NCBI GenBank assembly: GCA_036426205.1
Contig: CM071568.1
Location: forward strand, 218,176,654-218,240,653
Source of the DNA: Ascaphus truei
Taxonomy: Eukaryota > Chordata > Amphibia > Anura > Ascaphidae
Direction: 5' to 3'
Length of the DNA stretch: 64,000 bases
In this document: positions 22,060 to 32,799 of the stretch, in pieces
Position numbering within the stretch: the first letter of the stretch is position 1
Layout: each line of letters starts with the position of its first letter
Translations under genes and position numbers: made by a program
Notes under the pieces: generated by a model
The model's input: only the letters and a program-made list of their open reading frames with translations
Database searches by the model: none
Told to the model about the DNA's origin: nothing

Positions 22060-23258
22060 ACTGCCATTTTGGTACTGAATACCCTGGTATATCCAGGTTG
22101 CAGATATGCTGAACCTTTAAATCACAGTTGTTTTGTATTATAAAAATATAGGTTTCCCATAGACAAAAAATATTTTGGTGAATCCATTGATTTTAATTTA
22201 GAAATAAACAACATTGGAAGTCCTGACATTTTGAAAAATCATAGGGTATCCTATGCACATATTTTTGTGGAATTAGGATTAAAGTTAGTTAGGGTTACAG
22301 CTAGTGTTCTGTAATTTGTCATTAACTTTCTAATAAAATTTACCAATTTGTCTTGTTTGAATTTATTCCAATAAAGACAAACATTGCTAAATAAATAGTA
22401 ATTGTGTGAGTCAACAAAATTAATCTGATTAGCATTTGCTACTCTTATACAGTACAGTATTTAACAAGTTTGGACAATGGAGAAATGCGTGTTAATAAAT
22501 TTGTGTATATGAACCTCAGTATTGACCCATTGTCCTACAATTGTGCACTATTTATGTTTAATTGATGATACAAACAGAAAATACAGGAAGTGTGCACCAA
22601 CGTTAGGTAAAGGAATATAACATCTATTAAACAAAAGTTCTGTTACTTACAATAAGGTAAATATAGTTATACTCATACTCATTGCGGAAAATGGGGTATC
22701 GCAACATTCCAATTTGATATTCTGCCAGGCACTGTCTACAATAAAATCCCCCAGATCAATGGTGATGGATTTAAATAGTCAAAAGTCTCTCTGCGTAATC
22801 ACAGACACTTACTGTAATGATGTAGTAACCTTAATGCCTGCTTCATAAGGCAATTACTATATCAATGAACTATTTAAGAATATAAAAACATCAAACAAAT
22901 TATAAAAATCCCTGAGAGAGAGCATTTCAACTTAATATGAGGGATAGTTAACAATAATCTTATAATACATAAATATATAAACATAAATATGTTTTGTTCA
23001 TTAATTACTTACTAACTTCATGTACCTTATTAGAAAAATATACAGACACCATATAAATAATAGATGTTTAAAAAAGACACATATGAATAATATAAATATG
23101 TGTATATTACACTAAATATTAATTAATGCAATTTATATGCAATGTACTAATGTTAAATATTAATGCTATATGGAATATAACTATACATAAAAAATATATT
23201 GAATGCATACATTGCCTAACCCCATATGATTAATAAGAAATATAAGGTGTTGCATATA
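22060..23258. other. AT-rich stretch, no gene recognised
   Basis: Over 70% A+T for much of 22850-23220. Contains the compound heptamer TACAGTACAGTA at 22448-22459. Confidence 0.5.
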
Positions 23259-23506
23259 CAGTTGTGTGAAAAAGAAAGTACACCCTCTGAATTCTATGGT
23301 TTTACATATCAGGACATACTGTAATAACAATCATCTGTTCCTTAGCAGGTCTTAAAATTAGGTAAATACAACCTCAGATGAACAACAACACATGACATAT
23401 TACACTGTGTCATGATTTATTTAACAAAAATAAAGCCAAAATGGAGAAGCCATGTGTGAAAAACTAAGTACACCTTATTATTCAATAGCTTGTAGAACCA
23501 CCTTTA

Positions 23507-24033
23507 ATATAGAAAGGTAATAGGTGCTCCAACAGTCCTGGAATACATGTATTGTATTATATTCATCAATAGTATGAAAACAGTAAAGACTCAATTATGG
23601 AGTGGGTAAACTACTGGGTGAGTGAATTGAACCACTGAAAGCATAAATCTCCTGAAGGCAACAGAAAAAATGATGTAAAACACACTTCGCTGTACCTCAT
23701 TGGAAACAAGTGTATGATAAAGTCCAGAACTCACCCCAGATTGTAGTGCTGATGATGATCCATTGTGATAGAAAATAAATCTTTAAAGATCTTACCCACT
23801 CCTAGAGCCCACTGGATTCCTGGGGGCGTGTCCAGCCGCTAATTAAGTTCCAAACGATCCAAGAAAAATGCAAAAGAATGCACAAAGCAGCGCACTGCCC
23901 AGGGACACAAGTGTACAAAAATGAAAAACGGGTGCTCCAACAGTCCTGGAATATTGTGTTTTTAATTTTGTACATCTGTGTCCCTGGGCAGTGCGCTGCT
24001 TTGTGCATTCCTTTGCATTTTTCTTGGATCATT
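23507..24033. mobile_element. Non-autonomous element with 14-bp target duplication, copy 2 (nested in Tc1)
   Basis: Flanked by TAGAACCACCTTTA at 23493-23506 and 24034-24047. Homologous to 20051-20463 from ATATAGAAAGG through GAGCCCACTGGATTCCTGGGGGCGTGTCCAGCCGCT (compared only in part). The right end is a long hairpin: arms 23856-23928 and 23958-24030, starting GATCCAAGAAAAATGCA. The loop repeats GGGTGCTCCAACAGTCCTGG from the element's own start. Confidence 0.85.
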
Positions 24034-24061
24034 TAGAACCACCTTTAGCAGCAATAACGTG

Positions 24062-24525
24062 AAGTCATCGTTTTCTGTATGACTTTATCAGTCTCTCACA
24101 TCGTTGTGGAGGAATTTTGGTCCACTGTTCTTTACAACGTTGCTTCAGTTCATTGAGGTTTGTGGGCATTTGTTTATGCACAGCTCTCTTAAGGTCCAGC
24201 CACAGCATTTCAATCGGGTTGAGGTCTGGACTTTGACTGGGCCATTGCAACACCTTGATTCTTTTCTTTTTCAGCCATTCTGTTGTAGATTTGCTGGTGT
24301 GCTTGGGATCATTGTCCTGTTGCGTGACCCAATTTCGGCAAGCTTTAGCTGTCAGACTGATGGCCTCACATTTGACTCTAGAATACTTTGGTATACAGAG
24401 GAGTTCATGGTCGACTCAATGACTGCAAGGTTCCCAGGTCCTGTGGCTGCAAAACAAGCCCAAGTCATCACCCCTCCACAATTGTGCTTGACAGTTGGTA
24501 TGAGGTTTTTGTGCTGATATGCTTT
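24062..24525 (-). pseudogene. Tc1-like transposase, C-terminal half
   Basis: The minus strand encodes the catalytic end of a DD34E transposase, the enzyme that excises and reinserts the element at TA sites. Seen: near 24510-24440, a stretch KHNCGGVMTWACFAATGPG (the usual KxGGGxxMxWGxF box, altered). After a stop and frameshift near 24350, one open frame from about 24335 to 24065 contains the QQDNDPKH box with the second aspartate and SPDLNPIE with the glutamate. It ends in the family C-terminus (LIKSYRKR). The N-terminal DNA-binding domain and first aspartate are missing. The nested insert lies beyond the stop codon, so it did not inactivate the gene. Confidence 0.93.
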
Positions 24526-24689
24526 GTTTGTAAATGTAAAATGATAACTATAGATATATTCATACCTATATTCCTTATTAGTACATGTTATTGTTTTAAT
24601 GAATATATTCAGGCTTGTCAATTGAGAGTTACATTCAGTAACACACTGACATAAGAATAAAATACATTGATAGCAGGATTACATTTCAG

Positions 24690-25085
24690 TTGTCCAAAAT
24701 GCAGTTCAAGTCAATACTCAGGTTTAACCCTTTAGGACTAAAAGTTTTTATTTATAGATCCAAAGTGCCTCTCTTTTAGACAGAGATCTCACTCTATCCC
24801 CCCTCCCCCTCTTTTATTAGGCTTAATTTGATCAATCCCTGTGTTAACCCCTTATGGTCTGATTTATGTCTGTTTAAAATAGCAGGACTTGCTGTGCGAC
24901 TAGAGGCAACATCCCTATGTTTGTCACATGGTCCAGTATTCTCTTCGTCAAGGTTCTACTGTAGATGTACGACCCATGTACTGGAGGATACAAGGACACT
25001 GGAGCACATATACAACATGATCGGATTTACAGTTTATAAAACAAGATATGTCAAATGTCTCTTTTGTCTTTAAAGACATGAATGT
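24690..25085 (-). pseudogene. PLE GIY-YIG endonuclease remnant
   Basis: On the minus strand about 25070-24950 reads INCKSDHVVYVLQCPC then QYMGRTS, the two halves of the GIY-YIG nuclease core in the form seen in Penelope elements (VVY...LQYxGRT). Near 24790-24750 the same strand gives SLSKREALWIYK, the conserved KRExxWIYKL segment at the end of the domain, then a frameshift and an SPKGLN-like end. In PLEs this nuclease nicks target DNA to prime reverse transcription. The intervening stretch has several stops. The neighbouring RT fragment at 25640-26600 has the same orientation and may be from the same or a related insertion. Confidence 0.68.
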
Positions 25086-25570
25086 GGTACTTTTATTGTG
25101 ACCTTATTGACAGGCTTTGCATTTCATACACTTATAAAACCCTTTTGGCCTTGATGCATGCCAGCCATTCTATTTCCCTGTACCCTCCTTAAGTTCACTA
25201 GTGACTACTGTCATTTTTAAATTAGCCACTCTGGTGTCTTGGTCAAAATTCCACAAAGCATGCTGTCTTGTTGTAAAACATTTCAATGCTTTGTGAATAT
25301 CTTTTTGATCCTAAATGAACCCTTGTTGTAGTCCATAAAAAATCTAACCGAAACCTCCATTTATTTTGTCTGTCTTTGTGTTCTATTCAGAACTACTGCT
25401 CTTTTCCAATATCCTGCCTCTTCTTAGTTGCCTGAATTTCCCCAAGATCATAGTCCCTATCCAAGAAACTTTGCTCTACAATCTTCGCCTATTCATTATA
25501 AGTTTCTTTGGATGTACAGTTTCTCCTCAACCTCCTAGAGTGACCATACGGAATATTTGAAATCCAGCTT
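25086..25570. other. No gene recognised
   Basis: May include more decayed PLE sequence on the minus strand, but no motif is readable. Confidence 0.35.
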
Positions 25571-25574
25571 TGCT

Positions 25575-25620
25575 TGTGACGCGTTTCGTACATAGTTATT
25601 ACAATCTACTTTCTTAAAGA
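25575..25620 (-). ncRNA. Degenerate hammerhead-like motif with GAAACGCGTC
   Basis: Minus strand: CTTTAAGAAAGTA in the place of CUGANGA plus stem II, and 23 bases on TACGAAACGCGTCAC (complement at 25575-25590). The GAAAC and palindromic ACGCGT parts are intact; the first core half is not. Confidence 0.3.
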
Positions 25621-25639
25621 AAGTTGTTGTATTAAACTG

Positions 25640-26600
25640 ATTGTTTTCAACAAATAAGGTTCAATCTATATGTATCTCGCATGTCTATTGAGCATAAAAT
25701 GATATTCTCAATTATAATTCCCATGGTTTTTCTTTTTTTCCACAATGATTTTAAGTTCTAATCTCTGAAGTTTTTAGTGGGATAGTCTCAAAGTACAATA
25801 TGTTTTCTTATCTCTTAAAATTCTCATAGATTCTTTGAGATAAAACCCCATGCTCATTATGACTGTACCCCTATCTTTATCGGCGGGTTTCACTACAATG
25901 TTGTGTAGGAGGGAGGTGCAGACGTACACACACAAGGAGAAAGATTTGGGAAAATTAAAACATTTATTCAGCTTGTCCCTTTAACAAGGCAAAGCATACA
26001 AAAAGAAGAAAAATAATAAATAAATACCTATCCCTGTGTAAGGGCTAACTCACTTCCCAGTCCCTCTCTACAAGACTGGGAGGAAAAGCCCCTTACCAGT
26101 CTATCACCATAAAGTCTCAAAGGTACCTCAAAGCAGGTGACCCTTCAGGTCAGTCACTGGTTCTGGCTGGGTGTTTGTTGAGGGCCAGCCTTTTGGTCAG
26201 TTCCTGGGTTTACTGCATCATGGAAGAAAGGTCTGTTCCACTGTGTCTTGCAACCAGCACACAGTAATCATGAGAGCTCAAGAATATCTTTGGGTCTGTT
26301 TCAGCAGGAGTTTTAAACCTGTCTTATTACGAGGTGGAGACTGGTTAATTGTCTGCTGCAATTAACCAGCTCCTTGCTGGTTTCTCAGAATACCAAGGCT
26401 TTGTATTGCAACCTCATTGAGACAGGGTTGCTTCCCTGTTACATGTTGCTATTCTTTTTTTAATTTTTTCTAAAGCTACTTTTCTTGCCTAGAGTATGAT
26501 CATTTTTCAAATTCATTCACTATTAGATGATGACGTGTCTACAAAGTTACCCTTGTCGAAATATGGATAGTGTGTTTATTTTTTTCTCAGATTCGTATGC
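25640..26600 (-). pseudogene. PLE reverse transcriptase N-terminal fragment, split by a solo LTR
   Basis: Around the LTR at 25904-26443, the minus-strand flanks join to a reading NIVVKPADKDRGTVIMS (about 25900-25850). This is the KxADKGGxxV box at the start of the PLE reverse transcriptase. It continues into MGFYLKESMRILRD and TYCTLRL, like the FYxxExxRxLxDxxxYxxL segment of the family. Upstream (26580-26450) the frame is broken but keeps a KKLKKN-like approach to the box. The catalytic YxDD region is not present. Function in the live element: copying element RNA at the nicked target. Confidence 0.62.
25904..26443 (-). mobile_element. Solo LTR, 5-bp target duplication TGTTG
   Basis: 540 bp with TG...CA ends (TGTAGGAGGG...CCCTGTTACA on the plus strand), flanked by TGTTG at 25899-25903 and 26444-26448. 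AATAAA on the minus strand (complement at 25963-25968) fixes the orientation. No internal sequence remains. Inserted into the PLE RT fragment. Confidence 0.88.
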
Positions 26601-27054
26601 AAAAACTTATTTTGGGTGTCTTTATGAACAGCATTAACATTACTATAATTGTAAGTATTGGAAATAAGATTGGGAATTATACTGAGATTAATTTTAGGTA
26701 TAGCACCTTAGATGGTATTGGGAATTACATAATGAATAACACTTGAGATGTTTGGGAGTAAATACTAGATCTTCCTTTATCTGTCAATAAAATTAACTAT
26801 ATTTATGAATGAATGAGTGCCTGAAAATTGAATTGCCCTCCTTATAAAAAAAATTATAATACCTTTTTTTTAACCAAAATGCAATGAATTGTTTAATTTA
26901 AGCAAATGTTTGCTCTTGTTAAAGCAGAATCTATAATTTCTGATTGGTTAACATTCTGCAAAAAAGTGAGTAATACTGTACCAACCTTACCTTCCATAAA
27001 AAAAACAAATAGTCTATACAATACTTGCCAGTATCCCAATATATATGCTTACTA
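26601..27054. other. No gene recognised
   Basis: AT-rich DNA between two LTRs; TACTGTA near 26974. Confidence 0.4.
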
Positions 27055-27059
27055 CCTTG

Positions 27060-27727
27060 CGTGAAAAAACATCTACACATTGTATTTTTGGTTAAACAAG
27101 CCCTCATGGGTTTATTTATAACACAAGTAAACATATAATATTTGATATATCCTCCCTTTAAGCCAAAGAAAACAAAAATAAAGCCTACTCCATCGTAGGG
27201 AGACTCACTACACAGGACAGGCCCTAACTAGCTGATTGGTTACCTAGGCTAGTTACCAGTCTAAAACCACACAGCATACTGTATACAGTATCTGGGAACA
27301 ATATAAAGTTCTTATCTGGAAGTGCTGGCTCAGACTCCCCAGTCTCTCCAGGCAATCTTCAGTGACAGACTTTGCAGTCCTGCTGTTCCCAGGAAGTTCC
27401 TTTAGTCATCTTCTGTCCTATTTCTTTGCAGGCTTGTCTGTGGTGTGGGGGTTTTGGGTCTCTGTTGTTCCCAGGGTAATCCATTTGGAAACAAGAAGCC
27501 TGGGTCCCTGCAGATTTGTAGGTTGGTGCTGGCTTTGGATTCCAGCCAATCCGAGGCAATCTTCCTGTAACCTTCCTCTGTTCCTGTGCAGGAACAACAG
27601 ACAGACAGTTACTTCCTGCCTTTTAAACCCTGCTCAACCAAGAGTTCCCTTGAAACAGCTCAGTAAACCTGACACTAGTGTGGTTTCCTGAGTGAACAGA
27701 GAGAGTTTAACTCTTCATTCTCTCACA
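27060..27727 (-). mobile_element. Probable solo LTR, 5-bp target duplication CCTTG
   Basis: Flanks CCTTG at 27055-27059 and 27728-27732. Right end CTCTCACA reads TGTGAGAGAA on the minus strand, matching the left end CGTGAAAAAA (the first base is mutated from T). The layout (a poly(A)-type TTTATTTATA near 27113 at the minus-strand 3' end, CT-rich middle) is like the LTR at 25904-26443. The missing TG at one end lowers certainty. Confidence 0.6.
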
Positions 27728-27732
27728 CCTTG

Positions 27733-28319
27733 CCACTGTCTTTTAAGACATTGATGAAAGCACTTGCCTGAATCTTGCATATCTAAATAGTTACACAACC
27801 TCAATACTTGTTTTCTCAAGAAACTAGTTGATCTGCTCCTTGAAAATAAGCATAATGTAAATGTTTATTGCAGTCATAGTTTTATAGTATGGTGGCTGTC
27901 TTCATGATTGCTTTTTCCTTTCCCATAGCTCATTGTCCAATTGTTATATTTCTGAAAACTGAACAGCTACTACTGTAAGAATGAAAATAGGATACCCAAG
28001 ACATGAATGACAAGGTAGCATGTAAGGTTGCCATAGTCTGGTTTGAAAAAGTATACTAGTGAAGATAAAAATCAAAATTTCTAGTAAAGTACTTCCTGAA
28101 TCCTTACCACTCGCATGTTGTTTCCAATACACGGATCTGAAGAATAAAAATCTACAAAACCTCAGTAGAGTGCATGCTTGTAAATTGTGAATGAATGTAG
28201 GTCCCTGAATATGTCGACCCCATAGCTTTCCTTTCATCTTAGCCATTTTTCAGCCTAATTGCTCAACTTCCACTCAGCAGTTAAAGTATATAATAGAAAA
28301 AATACAAATAAAAGGAAGG
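27733..28319. other. No gene recognised
   Basis: Single-copy-looking sequence; a 100-codon minus-strand frame (27944-28246) has no recognised relatives. Confidence 0.4.
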
Positions 28320-28327
28320 GGTTATTT

Positions 28328-29119
28328 TAGGGTTGCCAGACATCTCATATATATACAGAATTGTCCCTTATTGCAATCAATTGTCCCGATGTCTTTGTAA
28401 AGTCTGTCGGACACATAATTGTCCCATTTTTCAGGGGCAATGGGACAATTCAGGGATGAAGGTCTGGCCAGGAGGAGTCTTGTAGTTGTGCGGTGGCAGA
28501 AGGTGGGGGATGGTGGTTGAAGAGGAGGACTAGGGCGGCAGCAGAGGGTCAGTGGTGGAGCCCGCCCCCGCCGTATATGACCCGGAAGTCAATTACAACT
28601 TGCAGTTTCTGCTGGGGTGGGCTTCACCACTGCATTCTGCAACCACCACCAGCATGGTCCTCCTTCACAGGTGCCATCCCCTGCCACAATGATGCCATCC
28701 TCCTGCTGTCACTGCCAGCTGTGAGGTTGAGGGGAGCTGTGAGGAGGAGGAGGGGAGCTGTGAGGAGGAGGATGGGAGCTGTGATGAGGGAGGAGGAGGG
28801 GAGCTGTGAGGAGGAGGAGAGAGGAGGAGAGTTATTAGGAGGAGGGGAGCTGTGAGGAGGAGGGGCTGTGAGGAGGAAGGGGGCTGTGAGGAGGAAGGGG
28901 GCTGTGAGAAGTAGGAAGGGGGGCTGAGTGTGGGGTGTGGGGGGCTGAGCAATCAAGGGGGAAATAAATGGAGGGGGGAAGAGATAGAAGAGAGAGAATG
29001 GAGGTAGAGCCGGTGTGTGTTTTTGTCATGAAAACATATAGAACATTTCTGAATTTAAATTACATTTTCCTGCTGGATTTTGTCATCTGTATTTACAAAA
29101 CTTAAACGTGGCAACCCTA
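28328..29119. mobile_element. hAT-like non-autonomous element with internal GAG-rich minisatellite
   Basis: Both ends begin TAGGGTTGCCA when read inward. Flanks GGTTATTT (28320-28327) and GGTTATAA (29120-29127) form an 8-bp duplication with two mismatches. The middle (28735-28905) is a GGAGCTGTGAGGAGGAGG tandem array. No transposase. Confidence 0.72.
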
Positions 29120-29127
29120 GGTTATAA

Positions 29128-30529
29128 CAATTTCTCTACGTTTATCATGTAACATGTAAATAAAATAGATATAGTGTGACAGAAAGAAAAACATAATTAA
29201 ATAATATTATGAGTTTGATTTAATAGGATACGTTTTAAGAGTGATGGGACCTTTGATTGACTAATCAATTACTGTAGATGCAAAATATCTCAATTAAAAT
29301 GATCCCAGACACCTAAAAGATGCTACATAACAGGAGATTCATAGGAGTGAAAATTTACCTCTGAGCCTTGATTAACCAGTGATTTAAATATATTTTCTAT
29401 AAAATTATCAGTATTCACTAACAGTCAAGTGCAGATTTTTTCCAGTTTAAATTATTTATGACTTTTTAAATGCATGGTGTTTACTAATGCATTAAATTGA
29501 TTTTTAAGGTTGTAATTTGCAGAAATAATATACAGTATCTAAGAAACAAACTGCTTTAAGAATTATTCAGTGTTTTCTATGAACACTTACTGTATAAGTT
29601 CACTTAATAGTCAGTATGCTTTGCAGCTGCTTATTTGTGCAAACCCCATTCATTCCATCAAGCTCAGATACTTCCCTGACTTGAAGCAGCAGCTTCACAG
29701 CATATTGAATAGGACTCCATTCCTCATGCAAGAGAAGTTTCAGCCCCATTCTAAAATCGTATTTAGCGCCAGGAAGCATATTGAATAAGAGTCAAAGTCC
29801 TGGAATCCCTGGGGCATGTTCCTGTTGGCAACAGTACATAGAGGGTTGGAGGGCAGCTTCTTCTGAGGTCTTCAGAGCTCAGAATAGTATGCTTAAGCCC
29901 AATTTTGGAACTTAAGTTTCTCTCCCTGTTTAAATATTTTGCTGATCCTTTTTTGTAGCCAGTTGTAGAGAATTGGGATTCACAGGATCACTCTAGATAT
30001 CTCTTTATAAATAATTTCATACAGTATGTCGCATTAATTTGAATTGCAAATGTTCTGAACACTTCAATGATCATACAAAGGGTGGGTACAAATGTCAAAG
30101 AATGGGTAAATAATGATGGGATCGCCCTAACTGCAAAAGTGCAAAAATCCTTTAGCATTCACTTGTTACTAAGCAAAATACAAATTATATTACATATAAG
30201 GTTTGTGATGGACATCATTAAAAATTATTTTAAAAGGAACTATAAAAAGTATAAAAAGTGACTATATAATGAAAAATACAGTATAAGCAATGTAATGTGA
30301 AGTTCTGTCTGAAAACTCAGGAGATATGTTGTTGATATTTTCATTCTGTTGCAACATGGCACCTTTTGATACCTGGACCCTTCCGTATAACCCATAAACC
30401 CCAATAACCACAGACACCTTTACTTGGATTGAAATGGCCACCGCCTTTTAGTAACCATAACAATTAATCATATACAACATCCCTGGAACAGGTCAGCAAG
30501 TCGCCCCAAACCTGTGAACCTTATCATGC
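29128..30529. other. No gene recognised
   Basis: AT-rich with several TACAGTA/TACTGTA heptamers (about 29272, 29532, 29588, 30022, 30280). 30360-30530 is less AT-rich but unassigned. Confidence 0.45.
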
Positions 30530-31018
30530 TCACCTCTGCTGCTGACCCAGTGAGGACACCCTCACGCCCGCCACACCTGGCCCTGAACTATGATTGCCTC
30601 CTTCACAACTCATCAACATTCCTCCAAATACCCACCTGGGCAAAAACTGACCAATCCGCACGCCTCCAGCTCTGCCAAAAATAACTCTAATAACATTCCA
30701 TATCATCATCTTTCCATATTTACTTTCCATGCTCATTTTTTTTAAATATAAGTTTTGAAAGCCTAATACTATGTATTTCCTGATATTTACAATACTTTCT
30801 GATTCTAGACTGAAGTTATACTGATAAAATAAGGGTGTTTTTATTAATGCTGCATCTTTTCTTAAACTGTTTAGCCACGATGGTACAGGATACCTGGAAT
30901 AAAAAAGAAAATGCATATCATCTCTATTTATGATGAGCTCACAACTAGGTTGAATATCTGGTTCGCACTTCCTGAGTAACGGCAGAATGGGTATTGCTGT
31001 TGAATAGACAAAGGTCAA
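30530..31018 (-). CDS. Unassigned 162-codon open reading frame
   Basis: Open from an ATG at 31018 to a stop at 30530 on the minus strand, unusually long for AT-rich DNA. The first 95 residues come from AT-rich sequence and are not low-complexity (MTFVYSTAIPILPLLRK, later DDMHFLFYSRYPVPSWL); the rest lies in a more GC-rich block. No domain, signal peptide or family was recognised. A candidate splice acceptor, TTTTTTATTCCAG, lies inside the frame just before the GTATCCTG that encodes YPV, so part could be an exon. The likeliest explanations are chance or an old transposon gene. Confidence 0.15.
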   Translation of the reverse strand: MTFVYSTAIPILPLLRKCEPDIQPSCELIINRDDMHFLFYSRYPVPSWLNSLRKDAALIKTPLFYQYNFSLESESIVNIRKYIVLGFQNLYLKKMSMESKYGKMMIWNVIRVIFGRAGGVRIGQFLPRWVFGGMLMSCEGGNHSSGPGVAGVRVSSLGQQQR

Positions 31019-31730
31019 CTGAGTTTGAACAGTAGCACTTCCTTACTTCTCTACTTTTACAGCTAGGAGGGTTTCATAAACAACCTAGATACTTAATTTT
31101 CATAATTGCCAATATGAGTACTACATGTCTAAAAAATGAACATGTTGTACCTGTACTTTAGGACTTGTAATACCCCATTATCAGTCAAATCCAGACAATA
31201 TCTTTTTGGTTCAACCTTCTTTCTCAGAGACAGGAGGTCATAAATAGTTAAAGTAGTTTAAATGCGATATATCAATTAGCATTGCAGAAAGATAAATGCT
31301 GCCCCGGGTTATTATGGCAAACAGTTAGAACTGTTGTAAGTGATTATTGATTTCAATTTGAAACAGTGATGTTTGTAGCTTGCCTGACTAACTGGATTCT
31401 CCCTGTTATGTTGACATATACAGAAGATAAAGCATAGTTTGAAGCCATTAGTGCACATTTCTCTTGTTACATAAATAACTAGAAGTGTACCTGTTGTCGA
31501 TATATTTCAAATGTGTGTATATCTCTAAAATGTGTGTACTGTATGCCTAGTTTGTTTTAATATCCGGCCCATCCAAGCCAAACTAAACGTTATGGTTGAT
31601 ATTTACTAAGCACTGCCATTCAACAAGCTACTTATGGCCCTGGAGATCACCTTATGGCACATTTAACTAAATAGGTCATAAGGTTCTTCCAGTGGCCTCT
31701 GGTGTCAGAAAGGGAGCACGAGTGCAGATG
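31019..31730. other. No gene recognised
   Basis: AT-rich; TTTACTAAGCACTGCC near 31603 resembles a Harbinger-like MITE end. Confidence 0.4.
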
Positions 31731-31935
31731 GTTTTGTAAATGTGAGTTTTAGACAAGCAGAAATATACAGTAGCTGGTTTTGTAAATGTGAGTTTTAGAC
31801 AAGCAGAAATATAGCTGGTTATGTAAATGTGAGTTTTAGACAAGCAGAAATATAGCTGGTTTTGTAAATGTGAGTTTTAGACAAGCAGAAATATAGCTGG
31901 TTTTGTACGTGTAAGTTTCAACAAGCAGCAGTTTC
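31730..31935. repeat. Minisatellite, 41-bp unit, about 4.5 copies
   Basis: Unit GGTTTTGTAAATGTGAGTTT then TAGACAAGCAGAAATATAGCT. Copies are nearly identical except that the first has ACAGT inserted (ATATACAGTAGC in place of ATATAGC, 31764-31774). Confidence 0.95.
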
Positions 31936-32290
31936 AACATACGGTAGAAAGAGAACATAGAAAGTACACAACATTGTCAATAGCGTTTATATCTGCTATA
32001 ATGCTTGGTGTTATAAAGTGTAATCAGGTCCTGTGCAAGGGTATTCGGCGCCCTAGCTGCAGGCAAAACACAGGCAACACCCCTGACAGACGTTTCTGAT
32101 ATCACTTACAGTACCTTGTTTGCTGATCTTCTAAACTGCCTGATACTCTTCCGGTACACCATTTTTTGAGTGGAGAACTTGCTTTTTGGCTTCGGACCTG
32201 CTGTCTGACTGAAAGGAGTTTAACCTCTTAACTACCTGCATAATTTACATAATTGGAGTGATAAAAACAGTGCATTTACTCCCGACTATG
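31936..32290. other. No gene recognised
   Basis: Mixed composition; TACAGTA near 32107. Confidence 0.4.
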
Positions 32291-32420
32291 GGGCCTATGC
32301 ACTAAGCGCCGATAACTCACTTATCGAGGCCTTTTCACCAAAAAAGCCTATTGCTATTCAGTAAGCCCTGATAAGTCGGCGATTAAAGCTCTTTTCAGCA
32401 ATTTTTTTTCTGAGAAAGGC
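32291..32420. mobile_element. Harbinger-like MITE end
   Basis: Starts GGGGCCTATGCACTAAGCGC followed by CGATAACTCACTTATCG, in the style of the foldback element at 54941 (GGGGCCTATTCAGGTAGC). The other end was not found. Confidence 0.45.
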
Positions 32421-32509
32421 TTGGAGAGTTTCCAATTGAAATACAACAATTTTAACACCAACAAACATCAACGAATGGCAGCAAATGGCTGCCAAAGGCT
32501 GTGCGCCTT

Positions 32510-32775
32510 TGGGGCGATATAGATTTAGACTGAAGGGGTTCAGAATGGATGCAGCTGTGATTTCAGAGTCCTTTTGTCTTCCAGGGCATTAGCATTTCAG
32601 AGTGTGGGGCTGAAGAAACACAGCAGTAAGCAAACACAGAGATTAACCTGTAGCATGCTGGTTATGTGCAGATGGGAGCAGCTCTTGGGGAACCACGTCA
32701 GGCCTTTGGGTAATACAGATGTTGACTGAAGGGACTCAGAATGAATGCAGCTGTGATTTCAGAGTCATTTTGTCC
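32510..32775. repeat. Direct repeat about 195 bp apart
   Basis: GACTGAAGGGGTTCAGAATG and following AGCTGTGATTTCAGAGTC at about 32529 recur as GACTGAAGGGACTCAGAATG at about 32723. Confidence 0.75.
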
Positions 32776-32799
32776 ATATGTTAATATGTATTGTTTTAT

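Larger units (their letters stand above)
23259..24525 (-). mobile_element. Tc1-like DNA transposon, truncated, with nested insertion
   Basis: The left terminal inverted repeat starts CAGTTGTGTGAAAAAGAAAG right after TA (23257-23258). About 235 bp of terminal region follows, then the insert 23507-24033, then the transposase gene on the minus strand. The element stops near 24525 with no right-hand inverted repeat, so the 5' part of the gene and one end are lost. Confidence 0.9.

Noticed and set aside
28493..29029. Open frames on both strands in the GAG-rich tract
   Set aside because: Compositional; the tract is a minisatellite inside a hAT-like element.
31730..31935. CRISPR-like array of regularly spaced repeats
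   Set aside because: Units are contiguous 41-bp repeats without unique spacers, and the surroundings are vertebrate repeats.
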